A stretch of DNA of 51,864 nucleotides from an uncultured Planctomycetales bacterium (GCA_937982665.1 CALJLD010000057.1:1-51864); one strand, 5' to 3'; positions 1 through 8,174 are shown, counted from the stretch's first letter. Notes: generated by a model from the sequence alone, not told the origin. Translations and numbers: made by a program.

Positions 1-562
1 TTTGCTCCGGACCGCGCACGCTCGGCACGATGCAATACGTGCAGAACTTGTCGCAACCGATCATGATCCGCACATACGCCTGATAGGGCGTTGGCCGCAT
101 CGTGGGATCGCGCAGCGGATCATAGCTTTCAAAGCTTTGGGCAACGTCGTTGCGCGTGCCATCCGCGCGGTCCATGCTGACTTCCATCCGTTGCTGGCCG
201 GATGCCTGAATCTCTTCGATCAAATCCGGCACCTGGTGCAGTTGCCCGGGACCGACAATCAAATCCACATACGGCGCACGGCGGAAGATCAACTCCTGAT
301 CCTTTTGGGCCATGCAGCCCATCACGCCAATGATCTTCTCAGGGTTGTGCGTCTTGGCGTGCTTCAAGCGACCTAGAGCGCTATAGATTTTGTCTTCCGC
401 GTGCTGGCGAACGCTGCACGTATTGAAGAGCACCGTGTCCGCTTTCTTGGCCGAATCGACGAGTTCATAACCGCGTTGCCGCAGGGCGGCCACAACAAGC
501 TCGCTATCGAGCATGTTCATCTGGCAGCCAACGGTTTCGATATAGAGTTTTCTTTGCGACAT
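1..562 (-). CDS. miaB: MiaB, tRNA-2-methylthio-N6-dimethylallyladenosine synthase (partial, N-terminal 187 residues)
   Basis: Radical-SAM methylthiotransferase that adds the 2-methylthio group to i6A37 of tRNAs reading UNN codons. Read leftwards from an ATG at 562, the frame stays open to the window edge, so the C-terminal half (rest of the radical SAM barrel and TRAM domain) lies outside. The N-terminal UPF0004 domain shows its three iron-sulfur cysteines C13 (VGCQMN), C49 (NTCSVR) and C83 (MGCMAQK). The radical SAM cluster motif CxxxCxxC follows at C170, C174 and C177 (GCDKFCTYCIVPSVRG). The MiaB-type N-terminus argues against the paralogues RimO and MtaB. It is the only truncated gene seen in the window, and the truncation is due to the window edge. 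Confidence 0.95.
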   Translation of the reverse strand, partial: MSQRKLYIETVGCQMNMLDSELVVAALRQRGYELVDSAKKADTVLFNTCSVRQHAEDKIYSALGRLKHAKTHNPEKIIGVMGCMAQKDQELIFRRAPYVDLIVGPGQLHQVPDLIEEIQASGQQRMEVSMDRADGTRNDVAQSFESYDPLRDPTMRPTPYQAYVRIMIGCDKFCTYCIVPSVRGPEQ

Positions 563-604
563 GGGTTTCGCCTGGCTGGCGAATCTCTAATGTGTGCGTC
601 TGTG

Positions 605-844
605 TCAGGCGGCTCGTTGCGTTGTGTCCTCTTGATCCAACACGTTGTCGGCCAGGTCAGTCAAGGCGGCTGCCGCAGCTTCGTTGGCGGCCTTGGCCTT
701 TTCGGCTTTCAACTCCTGGAGCAGCTTGCGTTCAATTTCGGTTTGCAATTGGTCTCGGCGGACGAGCAGCATCCGCACAAGAGCCCTGATGGCTACAAAC
801 GCCGCCAGGCCCAGGAGAAACCACTCCCATCGTGTCAAATTCAT
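605..844 (-). CDS. Small single-span membrane protein with a C-terminal coiled coil
   Basis: No family recognised. The 79-residue product opens with one hydrophobic segment (about residues 5-25, starting NLTRWEWFLLGLAAF), then has an Arg-rich stretch and a long Ala/Glu/Lys/Leu helix likely to form a coiled coil (QTEIERKLLQELKAEKAKAA). The start at 844 is preferred because AAGGA lies 7 nt upstream. A start at 883 would add 13 residues and has no ribosome site. It sits about 40 nt upstream of miaB on the same strand, so it may share that transcript. The layout suggests a membrane-tethered scaffold, but function is unknown. Confidence 0.6.
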   Translation of the reverse strand: MNLTRWEWFLLGLAAFVAIRALVRMLLVRRDQLQTEIERKLLQELKAEKAKAANEAAAAALTDLADNVLDQEDTTQRAA

Positions 845-1073
845 CGCCGCATCCTTGCCGCTCGAATCAGAACTCAGGTTCATTGCGCACCGGCTTCACC
901 AGCCGGACCGCCGCACATTCTATCGCGCGCAACGCAGGCATGGCGAGAGGGGTTTTGGCTTGGCGAATTGCCGGATTTGACGAAAAATTGTGGGTATCGC
1001 GTTGATTCCCAGTCCACGAGTTTGATCCGATCCGTCTTGTGCAAGGAACTGAAACAGATCGAGGATTCCAACA

Positions 1074-1553
1074 ATGGACTATGGTTACTTGCATGAGCTG
1101 GAAATTGTGGAGTTTCGAACCCAGCCGCCCCGTGCTCGTGCGGAATTACTTCCCATGTTTCTCTCCATGGGGTTTCGTCAGTACGATGATGTTGTAAGTC
1201 TCGATCGGACAGACAAATCTCCTCCTTGGCAGACTTCCACGATTGTGGCTGTCGAAGTTCATCAGGCAGGACGCGAAGTATACGGTTTCAAAGATGGCGA
1301 TTGGAACACTCTGAAGCTTGGATACTTGTTGCCTAGCCTACCGTTTGCGTTTGTGGATCGCTTCGTTGCAGCAGTGTCCGCCGTGGGTGCAAGCTTGGAC
1401 TTACGCCCTCAGTTCGGCGGGGAGACTATCGAGATTGCCGATCTCAAGTCGCTTTTCTTAGGCTTTCGTGAAGAATTGTTGGAACAAACCGGTTGCGAAC
1501 CCGGCGATGAGAATCTTGCGATTTTGATTCAAAGTACCTATCCGCGTCGGTGA
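1074..1553 (+). CDS. Hypothetical protein, 159 residues
   Basis: No family recognised. The start is supported by GAGGA at 1061-1065, 8 nt before the ATG. The product is soluble, with no signal peptide, membrane span or cysteine-rich motif. It has a mixed alpha/beta composition, an 'LLPSLPFAFVDRFVAAV' segment near residue 85 and an acidic C-terminal half (EPGDENLAIL). It is divergent from the small membrane protein gene on its left and precedes the ApbE-like gene by about 65 nt. The reading frame is clean and there is no competing frame in the stretch, so it is probably a real gene. Confidence 0.6.
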   Translation: MDYGYLHELEIVEFRTQPPRARAELLPMFLSMGFRQYDDVVSLDRTDKSPPWQTSTIVAVEVHQAGREVYGFKDGDWNTLKLGYLLPSLPFAFVDRFVAAVSAVGASLDLRPQFGGETIEIADLKSLFLGFREELLEQTGCEPGDENLAILIQSTYPRR

Positions 1554-1617
1554 CAATAGAAGGACCGCCCGCCGATTCGCGCTCTATTTCCATCGCCCTT
1601 ATCGTTGATTGTGTTCC

Positions 1618-2754
1618 ATGTCGCCTTCGGATGCGTTTGACTCTGAGCCCCCAGCCAGCGATGCGGATGAGCGCAATCCGCATGGAACGAACGTGCAGGG
1701 CGAGGAGTTGCATAGCGGCGAGTTGCAAAGCGACGATTCAAGCAATGCCAACGCAATTCGCAAGCCGCAGAATTCGCAAAGCTATTTGTTGCAGTATTCG
1801 GCCAGGGCCATGGCTTGCGAGTTTGAGGTCTTTGTCCCGGCAACCGCCAATCGCGACGAGGAAGCCGACGCAGCGGAACCGCCGGCTTTGCAAGCTCTGC
1901 AACTTGTAGAACAGTTGGAGCGGCAGTTAAGCGTCTTTCAAACCACAAGCGAGTTGTCGCGAATCAATCAATTGGCGGCGGAGGAGCCCGTCGGAGTGGA
2001 GCCGCGGCTCTTCGCCTTGCTGCAAGAGTGTCAGCGGTTGTGGCGGGCTACTGGTGGAGCTTTCGATATTACATCCACGCCGCTGACCCGCGTTTGGGGA
2101 TTCTTTCGCCGCCAGGGCAAAGTGCCGGATTCGGACGCATTGGCCGAAGCCCAACAGTCGGTGGGCTTTGAGAATGTCGTGCTGGATGTGGAAACGCGCA
2201 CTGTGAAATTTAAGCAGCCGGGGATCGAGTTGAATCTTGGCGGCATTGGCAAAGGTTACGCGCTTGATCGTTGCGGCGAGTTGCTGCGCGATTTGGATTC
2301 GCCATGTTACTTGTGGCATGCCGGGCAAAGCAGCGTGCTGGCCGGCGGCGATCAACCTGGCAAGCCGGATGGAGCCGGTTGGCCCATCGAAGTTGGCAAC
2401 CCGCTCAAGCCGGGAAAACCGCTGGGGACGCTCTTGGTCAAGAGTGCTGGCGTGGGCAGTTCCGGCTCCGGCCAACAATTCTTCCGCCACCAAGGCAAGC
2501 GGTATGGACATATCATTGACCCGCGGGACGGACAGCCTGCCGGGCATGTCTTGTTTGTCAGTGTGTTGGCGCCCACAGCCGCGGTAGCTGACGCCCTATC
2601 GACCGCGTTCTATATCTTGGGGCCGACGCAAACAGCCGCTTACTGCAAGCGGAATCCCGGGACTGGTTGCGTGATGCTGGCAGCGAACACCATCGACGGA
2701 CCAATGAATCTGCACGTGCTGGGAGTGGCTGAGGATCAATTCCTTCCAGCTTAG
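1618..2754 (+). CDS. apbE: ApbE-family FAD:protein FMN transferase
   Basis: ApbE enzymes transfer FMN from FAD to a Ser/Thr of target flavoproteins such as NqrB/NqrC or RnfD/RnfG, using Mg2+. Family signatures are in order: an MACEFEV strand (about residues 65-71, the usual 'MGTxFEI' position), GGAFDITSTPL (146-156), LGGIGKGYALD (207-217), HIIDPRDG (298-305, metal-site region) and ADALSTA (324-330). At 378 residues it is slightly long because of a hydrophilic, acidic N-terminal extension of about 55 residues. No signal peptide or lipobox is visible, although many ApbE proteins are exported lipoproteins. An in-frame TTG at 1609 is an alternative start. No Nqr or Rnf target genes lie in the window. 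Confidence 0.9.
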   Translation: MSPSDAFDSEPPASDADERNPHGTNVQGEELHSGELQSDDSSNANAIRKPQNSQSYLLQYSARAMACEFEVFVPATANRDEEADAAEPPALQALQLVEQLERQLSVFQTTSELSRINQLAAEEPVGVEPRLFALLQECQRLWRATGGAFDITSTPLTRVWGFFRRQGKVPDSDALAEAQQSVGFENVVLDVETRTVKFKQPGIELNLGGIGKGYALDRCGELLRDLDSPCYLWHAGQSSVLAGGDQPGKPDGAGWPIEVGNPLKPGKPLGTLLVKSAGVGSSGSGQQFFRHQGKRYGHIIDPRDGQPAGHVLFVSVLAPTAAVADALSTAFYILGPTQTAAYCKRNPGTGCVMLAANTIDGPMNLHVLGVAEDQFLPA

Positions 2755-2978
2755 GGCGAACAGCAGATAGACAGCGTCTGCGATCATGTGTCGCTTCCGC
2801 TCACTATCCCGGCGGGAATAGGCCAACACACCGTGTTTTGTGGCATTTGGCGTGTGGGGCAGCGCCACAACTCCGGTTTCGCCGGACTGCCAATCAAGCT
2901 AAGGTACATTTGGAGGCGACTCCCCGGGGCCGCATTTGCCGCACAAACTTCCTTCCTCAATCAATCTCTGCACCCATT

Positions 2979-3698
2979 GTGGGCGTTGAAGGTCTCGCCA
3001 CTTCGTACTTCGGCATCATTCTGTTCCTGGTGCTTACCGGGTGCGGTCTGCCAATCCCTGAAGAAGTCGGCATCATCGCGGCTGGCATCGCCGCAGGCGC
3101 GGAAAAGCTTGATCTCTGGCTGGCGTTTGGGGCTTGCATGATTGGCGCGCTGTTGGGCGATAGCGTGATGTATGCGATCGGCCGATTTTTTGGCCGCGGA
3201 CTGATGCGGCACAAGTGGTTCAGCAAGATCGTCACGCCAGAAGCTGAAGCACGGACGGAACGTTTGATTCGTAAGCATGGGCTGAAGGTGTTTTTCGTCG
3301 CGCGGTTTCTGGTCGGCGTGCGAGCGCCCATGTACGTGGCCGCCGGAATCATGCGACTTCCTTTCGCGCGTTTCTTGGTCATCGACGGCATCTGCGCAAC
3401 GATTGTGGTTGGCATCGTCTATTGGCTCAGCTACTTCATGGGCAACAGCTTTCGTGCGTTCTTTGAAGATGCCCACGAATGGGCCAAATGGCTCACAATC
3501 GCGTTGATTGCGATCGCGGCAATCGGCGGTGTCGTCATCTACTTGCGGCATCGGCGAAAACACCGCGCACACGAACTCTCGGAGTTGGAAACATCTTTGG
3601 GCGAAGAGTCTTTGAGCCATTACGACCGCAATGGTGACGACCAAAGAAAGACCAGCAAGAAGGCCAAGGAAATTGTCGAGGCCCAAGAGAGCGAATAG
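2979..3698 (+). CDS. DedA/SNARE-associated family membrane protein
   Basis: Polytopic inner-membrane protein of the DedA family; several members act in undecaprenyl-phosphate or phospholipid translocation and in envelope homeostasis. It shows the re-entrant loop motif GCGLPIPEE near residue 25 and the conserved FVARFLVGVRAPMYVAAG segment near residue 110, with about four to five hydrophobic segments. The C-terminus is basic, then acidic and cytoplasm-like (RHRRKHRAHELSELE). The start is uncertain. GTG at 2979 gives 239 residues and matches where family similarity begins; a TTG at 2838 would add 47 unconserved, Arg-rich residues. Neither has a clear Shine-Dalgarno sequence. Confidence 0.85.
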   Translation: MGVEGLATSYFGIILFLVLTGCGLPIPEEVGIIAAGIAAGAEKLDLWLAFGACMIGALLGDSVMYAIGRFFGRGLMRHKWFSKIVTPEAEARTERLIRKHGLKVFFVARFLVGVRAPMYVAAGIMRLPFARFLVIDGICATIVVGIVYWLSYFMGNSFRAFFEDAHEWAKWLTIALIAIAAIGGVVIYLRHRRKHRAHELSELETSLGEESLSHYDRNGDDQRKTSKKAKEIVEAQESE

Positions 3699-3766
3699 CG
3701 CGACGGTCGATCGAATTGTTCTCAACGAGTCAAGTCGATGAATCGCACCGGCAAAAGGAGGCAGCG

Positions 3767-4033
3767 ATGAAAGGCGTGGAAGACCATTCTTGCCCGAAAT
3801 GCGAGAGCCCGATGGAGATGGGCTGGATAGTGGACCACTCATTAGCGGGTTTTGAAAAGCGGGCCAGCCATTGGAAGCCAGGCGAACCGGAACGCAGAGC
3901 GGCCATTGACTTAATCAAAGAAGGTTTCCAGTCAGGCGACGGCGAAGCGCTGCCGATTATTGCTTACCGCTGCAAGCAATGCGGATTCTTGGAGTATTAT
4001 GCGCGGCCGATGGATTGGCCTGGGTGGACCTGA
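3767..4033 (+). CDS. Small zinc-ribbon protein (DUF6487-like)
   Basis: The 88-residue protein has two CxxC knuckles: CPKC near residue 9 and CKQC near residue 71. These should form one zinc ribbon with a helical insertion between them. The C-terminus ends FLEYYARPMDWPGW. This spacing resembles small bacterial zinc-ribbon domains such as DUF6487, but I am not certain of the family name. The start is unusually well supported: AAAGGAGG at 3754-3761 ends 5 nt before the ATG, one of the strongest ribosome sites in this window. An in-frame upstream start at 3716 lacks one. The partner is unknown. Confidence 0.75.
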   Translation: MKGVEDHSCPKCESPMEMGWIVDHSLAGFEKRASHWKPGEPERRAAIDLIKEGFQSGDGEALPIIAYRCKQCGFLEYYARPMDWPGWT

Positions 4034-4132
4034 TCCGTTTCCGATTGGGAGCGCAGCTTGCCAGAGTGTGCCGCAATGTCCACAATGGGCCGCTCGTTTT
4101 GTGATGTCTTTGAATTCTTGCTTTGCGTTCTC

Positions 4133-5152
4133 ATGCCCAACGCCAACTCCCCGAGTGTGATCATCAGCGCTTTTGCTGATGAAGCCGCCAATCAAAAGAC
4201 GGCCGTGCAACAGTTTTCCGCATTGGCCGCGCTGGGCTTGCAGTACTACAGCATTCGCTTCATTGATGTGGGCGGCGGCATCAAGAACGTGATGCAATTG
4301 ACCAAGAGCGAGATCTCAGACATCCGCCACTTGCAGGATGAGTACGGCCTGAACGTGGCGTCGCTGGGTTCGCCCATTGGCAAAGTCAAGCTTGTTGACG
4401 AGGACGACGGCAGCAGCAATCAGTTTGTGCCCTTCAAAAAATACCTGGAGCGTGACGTCAAGAAGGCATGTGAGTTGGCGCACGCTTTCGAAACCAAGTT
4501 GATCCGTGGATTTTCTTTCTATCCGCCACGCAAAGCTGACCCGCGAGAATATTTGCCTCAGGCGGTGGATCAAATCGGTCAGATCACGGAGACGTGCCAC
4601 CGCAGCGATTTGACGTTTGGGCTGGAGATTGAAGCCAATCTGGTTGGCTGCACAGGCGAGTTGATGGCCGAGATTCATCGCCAGGTGAACCATCCCGCGC
4701 TGATGCTGATCTTTGACGCGGCCAATATCGTGGTGCAGGGCTTTAGCGGTGACGAAGTCTTGCAGCAGTTCCGCGCCATGAAGCCAGGATTGGGCTGGAT
4801 GCACGTCAAGGATTACAAACATCCGTCGGCAACTTCGCCAACTCGTTACGTCGATGAAGAAGCCCTCAAGCACTTTGTGCCGGCGGGCGAAGGCGACGGC
4901 GCGCACGAGATGGTGTTCCGTGAGTTGGGCGAGATGATCCCGGCGATGGAAAGTGTGCTCAAACCGCGCGGCATCCCCGGTGTGTTTGTTGACTTGGAGC
5001 CGCACGTCAAAGGTGGCGGGCAGTTCGGCGGATTCAGCGGACCGGACGGGCTGGGCGTCGCGCTTCGCGCGGTCTGTCGCGTGCTGGACTATGCTAAAGT
5101 TGGCTATCACCTGCGGGACTTTGAAGACGTGAAAGCCGCGCGCGGGTTTTAG
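4133..5152 (+). CDS. Sugar phosphate isomerase/epimerase family protein (xylose-isomerase-like TIM barrel)
   Basis: Predicted (beta/alpha)8 enzyme of the AP-endonuclease-2/xylose-isomerase-like family, which interconverts sugars, sugar phosphates or inositol derivatives with divalent metal. It begins SVIISAFADEAANQ (strand 1). It carries candidate metal ligands on successive strands: Glu in FGLEIEANLV, Asp in MLIFDAANIV, His in GWMHVKDYKH and Glu in VFVDLEPHV. Length is 339 residues, slightly above the usual 260-300. The ATG at 4133 places strand 1 at the usual distance from the N-terminus; a longer start at 4058 would add 25 unconserved residues. The substrate cannot be deduced from the neighbours. 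Confidence 0.85.
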   Translation: MPNANSPSVIISAFADEAANQKTAVQQFSALAALGLQYYSIRFIDVGGGIKNVMQLTKSEISDIRHLQDEYGLNVASLGSPIGKVKLVDEDDGSSNQFVPFKKYLERDVKKACELAHAFETKLIRGFSFYPPRKADPREYLPQAVDQIGQITETCHRSDLTFGLEIEANLVGCTGELMAEIHRQVNHPALMLIFDAANIVVQGFSGDEVLQQFRAMKPGLGWMHVKDYKHPSATSPTRYVDEEALKHFVPAGEGDGAHEMVFRELGEMIPAMESVLKPRGIPGVFVDLEPHVKGGGQFGGFSGPDGLGVALRAVCRVLDYAKVGYHLRDFEDVKAARGF

Positions 5153-5163
5153 CGCGGTTCAAC

Positions 5164-5781
5164 TTACGGCGATGTTGCCGTTTCACGCCGTTGGGCCAGG
5201 TATGCGCCGAGTCGACCGCCCAGATAGGCGAAGATAATCGCCCAGAGGACATTCGCGATGGGGAGAAAGGCGTACCGATTTGGCGTTTCGTTGTATTGCA
5301 ATTGCCGTCCGGTCCGCGAGAAGCTGCCAAAGCCCCCGCCACTGTTGATCCATGCTGTGACGAGCGGATCATTGTCTTTCAGTCGCTCGTTCGTCTCGGC
5401 GTCGGTCCAGTGCGTCTCCAGCATGGACACATAAAGCGTCATCGAGGCCTTGCTGGTGGGCAAAGTTCCGGCGAGTTGGCCGGCTTCGTCGCGCCAATCG
5501 ACAACGAAAAACACGAGGAACGCATACACGCTTGCGCAGAGTGCCGCTCCGAGCGCGAATCCGCGCACGCGGCCGGATGCTGTTGCCGCCGTAACGAGCA
5601 AGAACATGAATCCAACCAGAACAACCCAGGAGACAATCGTCCACAACACGTCATTCGCGTAGCGCAACAAAGCGAACGACACCGCAAAGAAGGCGGTGAT
5701 CAACATCAATTCGCGCAGGCTCATCCGCAACAGACGTACCGGAGTGTTTGTGGATGGAGTTGCGCTGTCTGTTTCCGTCAT
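5164..5781 (-). CDS. Planctomycete-type membrane protein of unknown function, 205 residues
   Basis: The N-terminus is a short Thr/Ser-rich cytoplasmic tail followed by LRMSLRELMLITAFFAV, a basic-amphipathic lead into the first membrane span. This start is common among lineage-restricted planctomycete membrane proteins. About four hydrophobic segments are visible: residues about 24-41, 44-66, 74-97 and 170-192. They enclose a soluble loop of about 70 residues (VDWRDEAGQLAG onward) that probably lies outside the cytoplasm. The gene converges on the TIM-barrel gene, with 11 nt between stop codons, and diverges from nadC. Function unknown. Confidence 0.7.
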   Translation of the reverse strand: MTETDSATPSTNTPVRLLRMSLRELMLITAFFAVSFALLRYANDVLWTIVSWVVLVGFMFLLVTAATASGRVRGFALGAALCASVYAFLVFFVVDWRDEAGQLAGTLPTSKASMTLYVSMLETHWTDAETNERLKDNDPLVTAWINSGGGFGSFSRTGRQLQYNETPNRYAFLPIANVLWAIIFAYLGGRLGAYLAQRRETATSP

Positions 5782-5891
5782 GGACGTTCGCCTTGCTATC
5801 CGCTAGGAATAGGTCGTGCCGGGCAATGCGAATGTGATCATAGTGGATCGCATTCCTTCGCCCAAACAATGCGCCAGCCGAACATGGCCAG

Positions 5892-6833
5892 ATGTCGCGT
5901 GACTTTCCGCAACTTGAATGGAACGACGATTGCCGCGAGGCCTGTCGTAAGCTCGTGCGTTTGGCGATCGTTGAAGACCTCGGACGCGAGTACGATTGGA
6001 CCACCTTGGCGCTGGTGCCCTCAACATCGGGTGCGGCGGACCTTGCCGCACGGCAGCCTGGCGTGGTGGCAGGCTTACCGTGTGTGGAAGTTGTGCTGGG
6101 TGAATTTGATCTTGCGCTGCGATGTGAATGTCATCTGCAGGACGGCAACGTGGTCTCGCCTGGCGATATCGCGGCGACCGTGCGAGGTGACGCTCGCCAC
6201 TTGCTGACCGCGGAGCGCGTATTTCTCAATATGATCTGCAAGCTCTCCGGCATTGCCTCGCTGACGCGGAAATTTGTGGAGGCAATCGCCGGAGCGAAAG
6301 CCAGAATCTACGACACCCGCAAGACAACGCCGGGATGGCGTGTGCTGGAGAAATACGCCGTCCGCTGCGGTGGCGGTTGGAATCATCGTATGGCACTGAA
6401 CGATGCGGTCTTGATTAAGGACAACCACCTGGCCATTGGCCGCGAGTTGCAAGATTCCGCCGAAGCCCAGGCATTTACACCGGCGGAATCCGTCCGACGA
6501 GCCCGAGAGTTCCTGAGCGGATTGGATCCGATGTACCGCCGCGACCCCGAGCGGATTGTGGAAGTTGAAGTCGACTCGCTGGAGCAGTTGCGGCAGGTCT
6601 TGCCGGAGCAGCCGGACATCGTGCTGTTGGACAACATGTCGACAGCATTGCTCCGCGAGGCGGTTGCCATGCGGGACGAGTTGGCCGCGGACGTTGAATT
6701 GGAGGCCTCCGGCGGCGTGTCGCTGGAGACCGTTGCCGCCATCGCCGCGACAGGTGTCGAGCGGATCAGTTCCGGCGCTTTGACACACCAGGCGACGTGG
6801 CTGGACTTCGGTCTGGACTGGCACGCCGGCTGA
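5892..6833 (+). CDS. nadC: Nicotinate-nucleotide pyrophosphorylase (carboxylating)
   Basis: Quinolinate phosphoribosyltransferase: quinolinate + PRPP to nicotinate mononucleotide + CO2 + PPi, the last step of de novo NaMN synthesis. The N-terminal domain has EDLGREYDWTT (28-38). The phosphoribosyl/quinolinate site has DTRKTTPGWR (141-150), RCGGGWNHR (158-166) and LIKDNH (174-179). The C-terminal barrel has DIVLLDNMS and LEASGGVS, followed by ISSGALTH. At 313 residues it is slightly longer than the usual 280-300. nadA and nadB are not in the window, so nadC is unlinked here. There is no clear Shine-Dalgarno sequence before the ATG. Confidence 0.97.
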   Translation: MSRDFPQLEWNDDCREACRKLVRLAIVEDLGREYDWTTLALVPSTSGAADLAARQPGVVAGLPCVEVVLGEFDLALRCECHLQDGNVVSPGDIAATVRGDARHLLTAERVFLNMICKLSGIASLTRKFVEAIAGAKARIYDTRKTTPGWRVLEKYAVRCGGGWNHRMALNDAVLIKDNHLAIGRELQDSAEAQAFTPAESVRRAREFLSGLDPMYRRDPERIVEVEVDSLEQLRQVLPEQPDIVLLDNMSTALLREAVAMRDELAADVELEASGGVSLETVAAIAATGVERISSGALTHQATWLDFGLDWHAG

Positions 6834-6852
6834 ACGCAAACGCTACCACGGC

Positions 6853-7314
6853 TTAGCCCTTCGATCCGAGCAACGATTCCAACTGCGCAAGGCAACCTTC
6901 CCAGCCTTGCTCGTGATGGCCAACCTTGGCGGGATCAGCAAAGGCGTGAGTCACCGTGACTTCGGTTTCCGCATCGCCATGGGGCTCAAACTCCACGGTG
7001 ACCAGCGAATCAATCCCGCTCATGCCGGGGTTTTCCCAATCCCAGGTGTAGGCGACTTTGCGCGGCGGATCGATCTCTTTGAACTCGCCATTGCAGATGT
7101 AGGTCTCATCCTTTTCGGCGTCATGAATGCCAATCCGGTATTTGCCGCCCACGCGAAGGTCCAGCTCCACAAGCGGTGTTGTGAGTGTCGGTTGTGGTCG
7201 GAACCAGTTGGCCAGGTGTTCCGCTTCCGTCCAACAGGCGAAAACACGCTCCGGGCTGCCAGGCAAGACGCGACGGACGGTGATGGTCTCGGTTTGAGTG
7301 GAAGCGGAATCCAT
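6853..7314 (-). CDS. SRPBCC/AHSA1-domain protein paired with the ArsR regulator
   Basis: START-like SRPBCC (activator of Hsp90 ATPase homologue 1, AHSA1) domain covering almost the whole 153-residue protein. It opens with the typical VRRVLPGSPERVFACWTEAEHLANWF and has a central GGKYRIGIHD strand and the family C-terminal helix region GWEGCLAQLESLL. These domains bind hydrophobic ligands, and the ligand here is unknown. It lies 33 nt downstream of the ArsR gene with AAGGA 6 nt before its ATG, so the two are very likely co-transcribed. ArsR-SRPBCC pairs are widespread, and the regulator usually controls its partner. It converges on nadC with 19 nt between the stops. Confidence 0.9.
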   Translation of the reverse strand: MDSASTQTETITVRRVLPGSPERVFACWTEAEHLANWFRPQPTLTTPLVELDLRVGGKYRIGIHDAEKDETYICNGEFKEIDPPRKVAYTWDWENPGMSGIDSLVTVEFEPHGDAETEVTVTHAFADPAKVGHHEQGWEGCLAQLESLLGSKG

Positions 7315-7347
7315 GGTTGTTCCTTTTCTTGTTCCGGTGCAAGGTTG

Positions 7348-7764
7348 TCAGTTGTTGTTTGAATCGCGCGGCGACTTTGGCTTGCTGCTCCTCTTAGGCT
7401 TTTCTGGCATTGCCTCTTCTTGTTCTTCTGCTTCAGCTGGGAGCGTTCCCAGGTATTCCTCCAACGAATCAAGCTGGCCTTCCCAGAAACGTCGATAGTC
7501 CGCGACAAAGCTGGCGATTCCCTGCAGCGGTTGAGCATTCAACCGACACTGCCGGGCACGGCCGACGCGTTCCTGCTGCAGCAAGCCAGCCCGCTCCAAA
7601 ACTCGGAGATGCTTGGAAATCGCCGGGGCGGAAAGCTGAAACGGCTGAGCCAACTCCGCGACTGTGGAATCGCCCTGGGCGAGCCTCGCAACGATTTGTC
7701 GTCGCGTGGGATCGGAGAGTGCGAAGAAAGTTTCGTCGAGTTGGGCGGAGCGTGAATTAACCAT
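7348..7764 (-). CDS. ArsR-family transcriptional regulator
   Basis: Winged-helix repressor of the ArsR family, 138 residues. The core is FFALSDPTRRQIVARLAQGDSTVAELAQ (about 13-40), the recognition helix SAPAISKHLRVLERAGLL (about 44-61) and a wing QQERVGRARQCRLN. The metal-binding ELCVCD motif of arsenic and cadmium sensors is absent, so this is the non-metal SRPBCC-associated type. The last 25 residues are a Lys/Pro/Ser-rich tail. The ATG sits inside an 18-bp perfect palindrome just downstream of a good promoter, which points to autorepression and a leaderless mRNA. There is no Shine-Dalgarno sequence. Confidence 0.93.
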   Translation of the reverse strand: MVNSRSAQLDETFFALSDPTRRQIVARLAQGDSTVAELAQPFQLSAPAISKHLRVLERAGLLQQERVGRARQCRLNAQPLQGIASFVADYRRFWEGQLDSLEEYLGTLPAEAEEQEEAMPEKPKRSSKPKSPRDSNNN

Positions 7765-7773
7765 ATGGTTAAT
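7756..7773. promoter_or_regulatory. Putative ArsR operator, 18-bp perfect palindrome over the start codon
   Basis: The sequence ATTAACCATATGGTTAAT is a perfect palindrome. The central CATATG includes the ATG of the ArsR gene, read on the minus strand. It abuts the -10 box and covers the predicted transcription start, so bound repressor would block both promoter clearance and, if RNA is made, its leaderless start. Symmetry and placement are seen directly; repressor binding is inferred. Confidence 0.75.
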
Positions 7774-7802
7774 AGTCTAGCCATGGCAGATTCCGGCGTC
7801 AA
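7774..7802 (-). promoter_or_regulatory. Predicted sigma70-type promoter of the ArsR-SRPBCC operon
   Basis: On the minus strand TTGACG (7802-7797) and TAGACT (7779-7774) are separated by exactly 17 bp. Transcription should begin near 7767, within about 0-4 nt of the start codon at 7764, which predicts a leaderless transcript. Confidence 0.6.
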
Positions 7803-7856
7803 TCGGCCCGGCTGAGATTTCTAGTGCGATTCCGCGTCCAACATTTGAGACCCCGG

Positions 7857-7885
7857 TTGACAGTGTTTTCCCACACTTCTACGAT
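7857..7885 (+). promoter_or_regulatory. Predicted sigma70-type promoter of rpmF
   Basis: A perfect -35 box TTGACA (7857-7862) is followed after 17 bp by TACGAT (7880-7885). The predicted start near 7892 leaves a 5' leader of about 100 nt before rpmF. This is the best consensus match I found in the window. Confidence 0.65.
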
Positions 7886-7994
7886 GACGAATTCTTCGAT
7901 TCTAAGTCCGCTAGTGGCAGCGTGTTGGGGCCATTTGCCTGGTCCTGGCGTTCCCGCAAGCGGCAAGCCTGATCTCAATCAGCGTGGAAGCGTT

Positions 7995-8174
7995 ATGGCA
8001 GTCCCCAAAAGAAAACACAGCAACTCGCGGACAAACAAGCGACGCTCGCATGACCGCGTCAAACCGCGGCAGTTGCAATCGTGCCCTCAGTGCAGCACGC
8101 CCATTCCAACTCATGTGATTTGTCCCAACTGCGGGCACTACATGAATCGCAAGATTGTGGACATGGAAGAATAA
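7995..8174 (+). CDS. rpmF: 50S ribosomal protein L32
   Basis: Small basic large-subunit ribosomal protein, 59 residues. It has the signature MAVPKRKHSNSRTNKRRSHD at the N-terminus and two zinc knuckles, CPQC and CPNC (about residues 33-36 and 46-49), so it is the zinc-containing (C+) form. The ATG at 7995 gives the canonical N-terminus; the frame stays open upstream but is unconserved. In many bacteria rpmF heads an rpmF-plsX-fabH-fabD-fabG-acpP-fabF cluster. Here rpmF is followed by fabD and the later genes, with plsX and fabH missing. Confidence 0.97.
   Translation: MAVPKRKHSNSRTNKRRSHDRVKPRQLQSCPQCSTPIPTHVICPNCGHYMNRKIVDMEE

Noticed and set aside
401..1096. Plus-strand open frame of 231 codons over miaB and the small membrane protein
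   Set aside because: miaB on the other strand carries complete iron-sulfur and radical SAM motifs, so the plus frame is a shadow.
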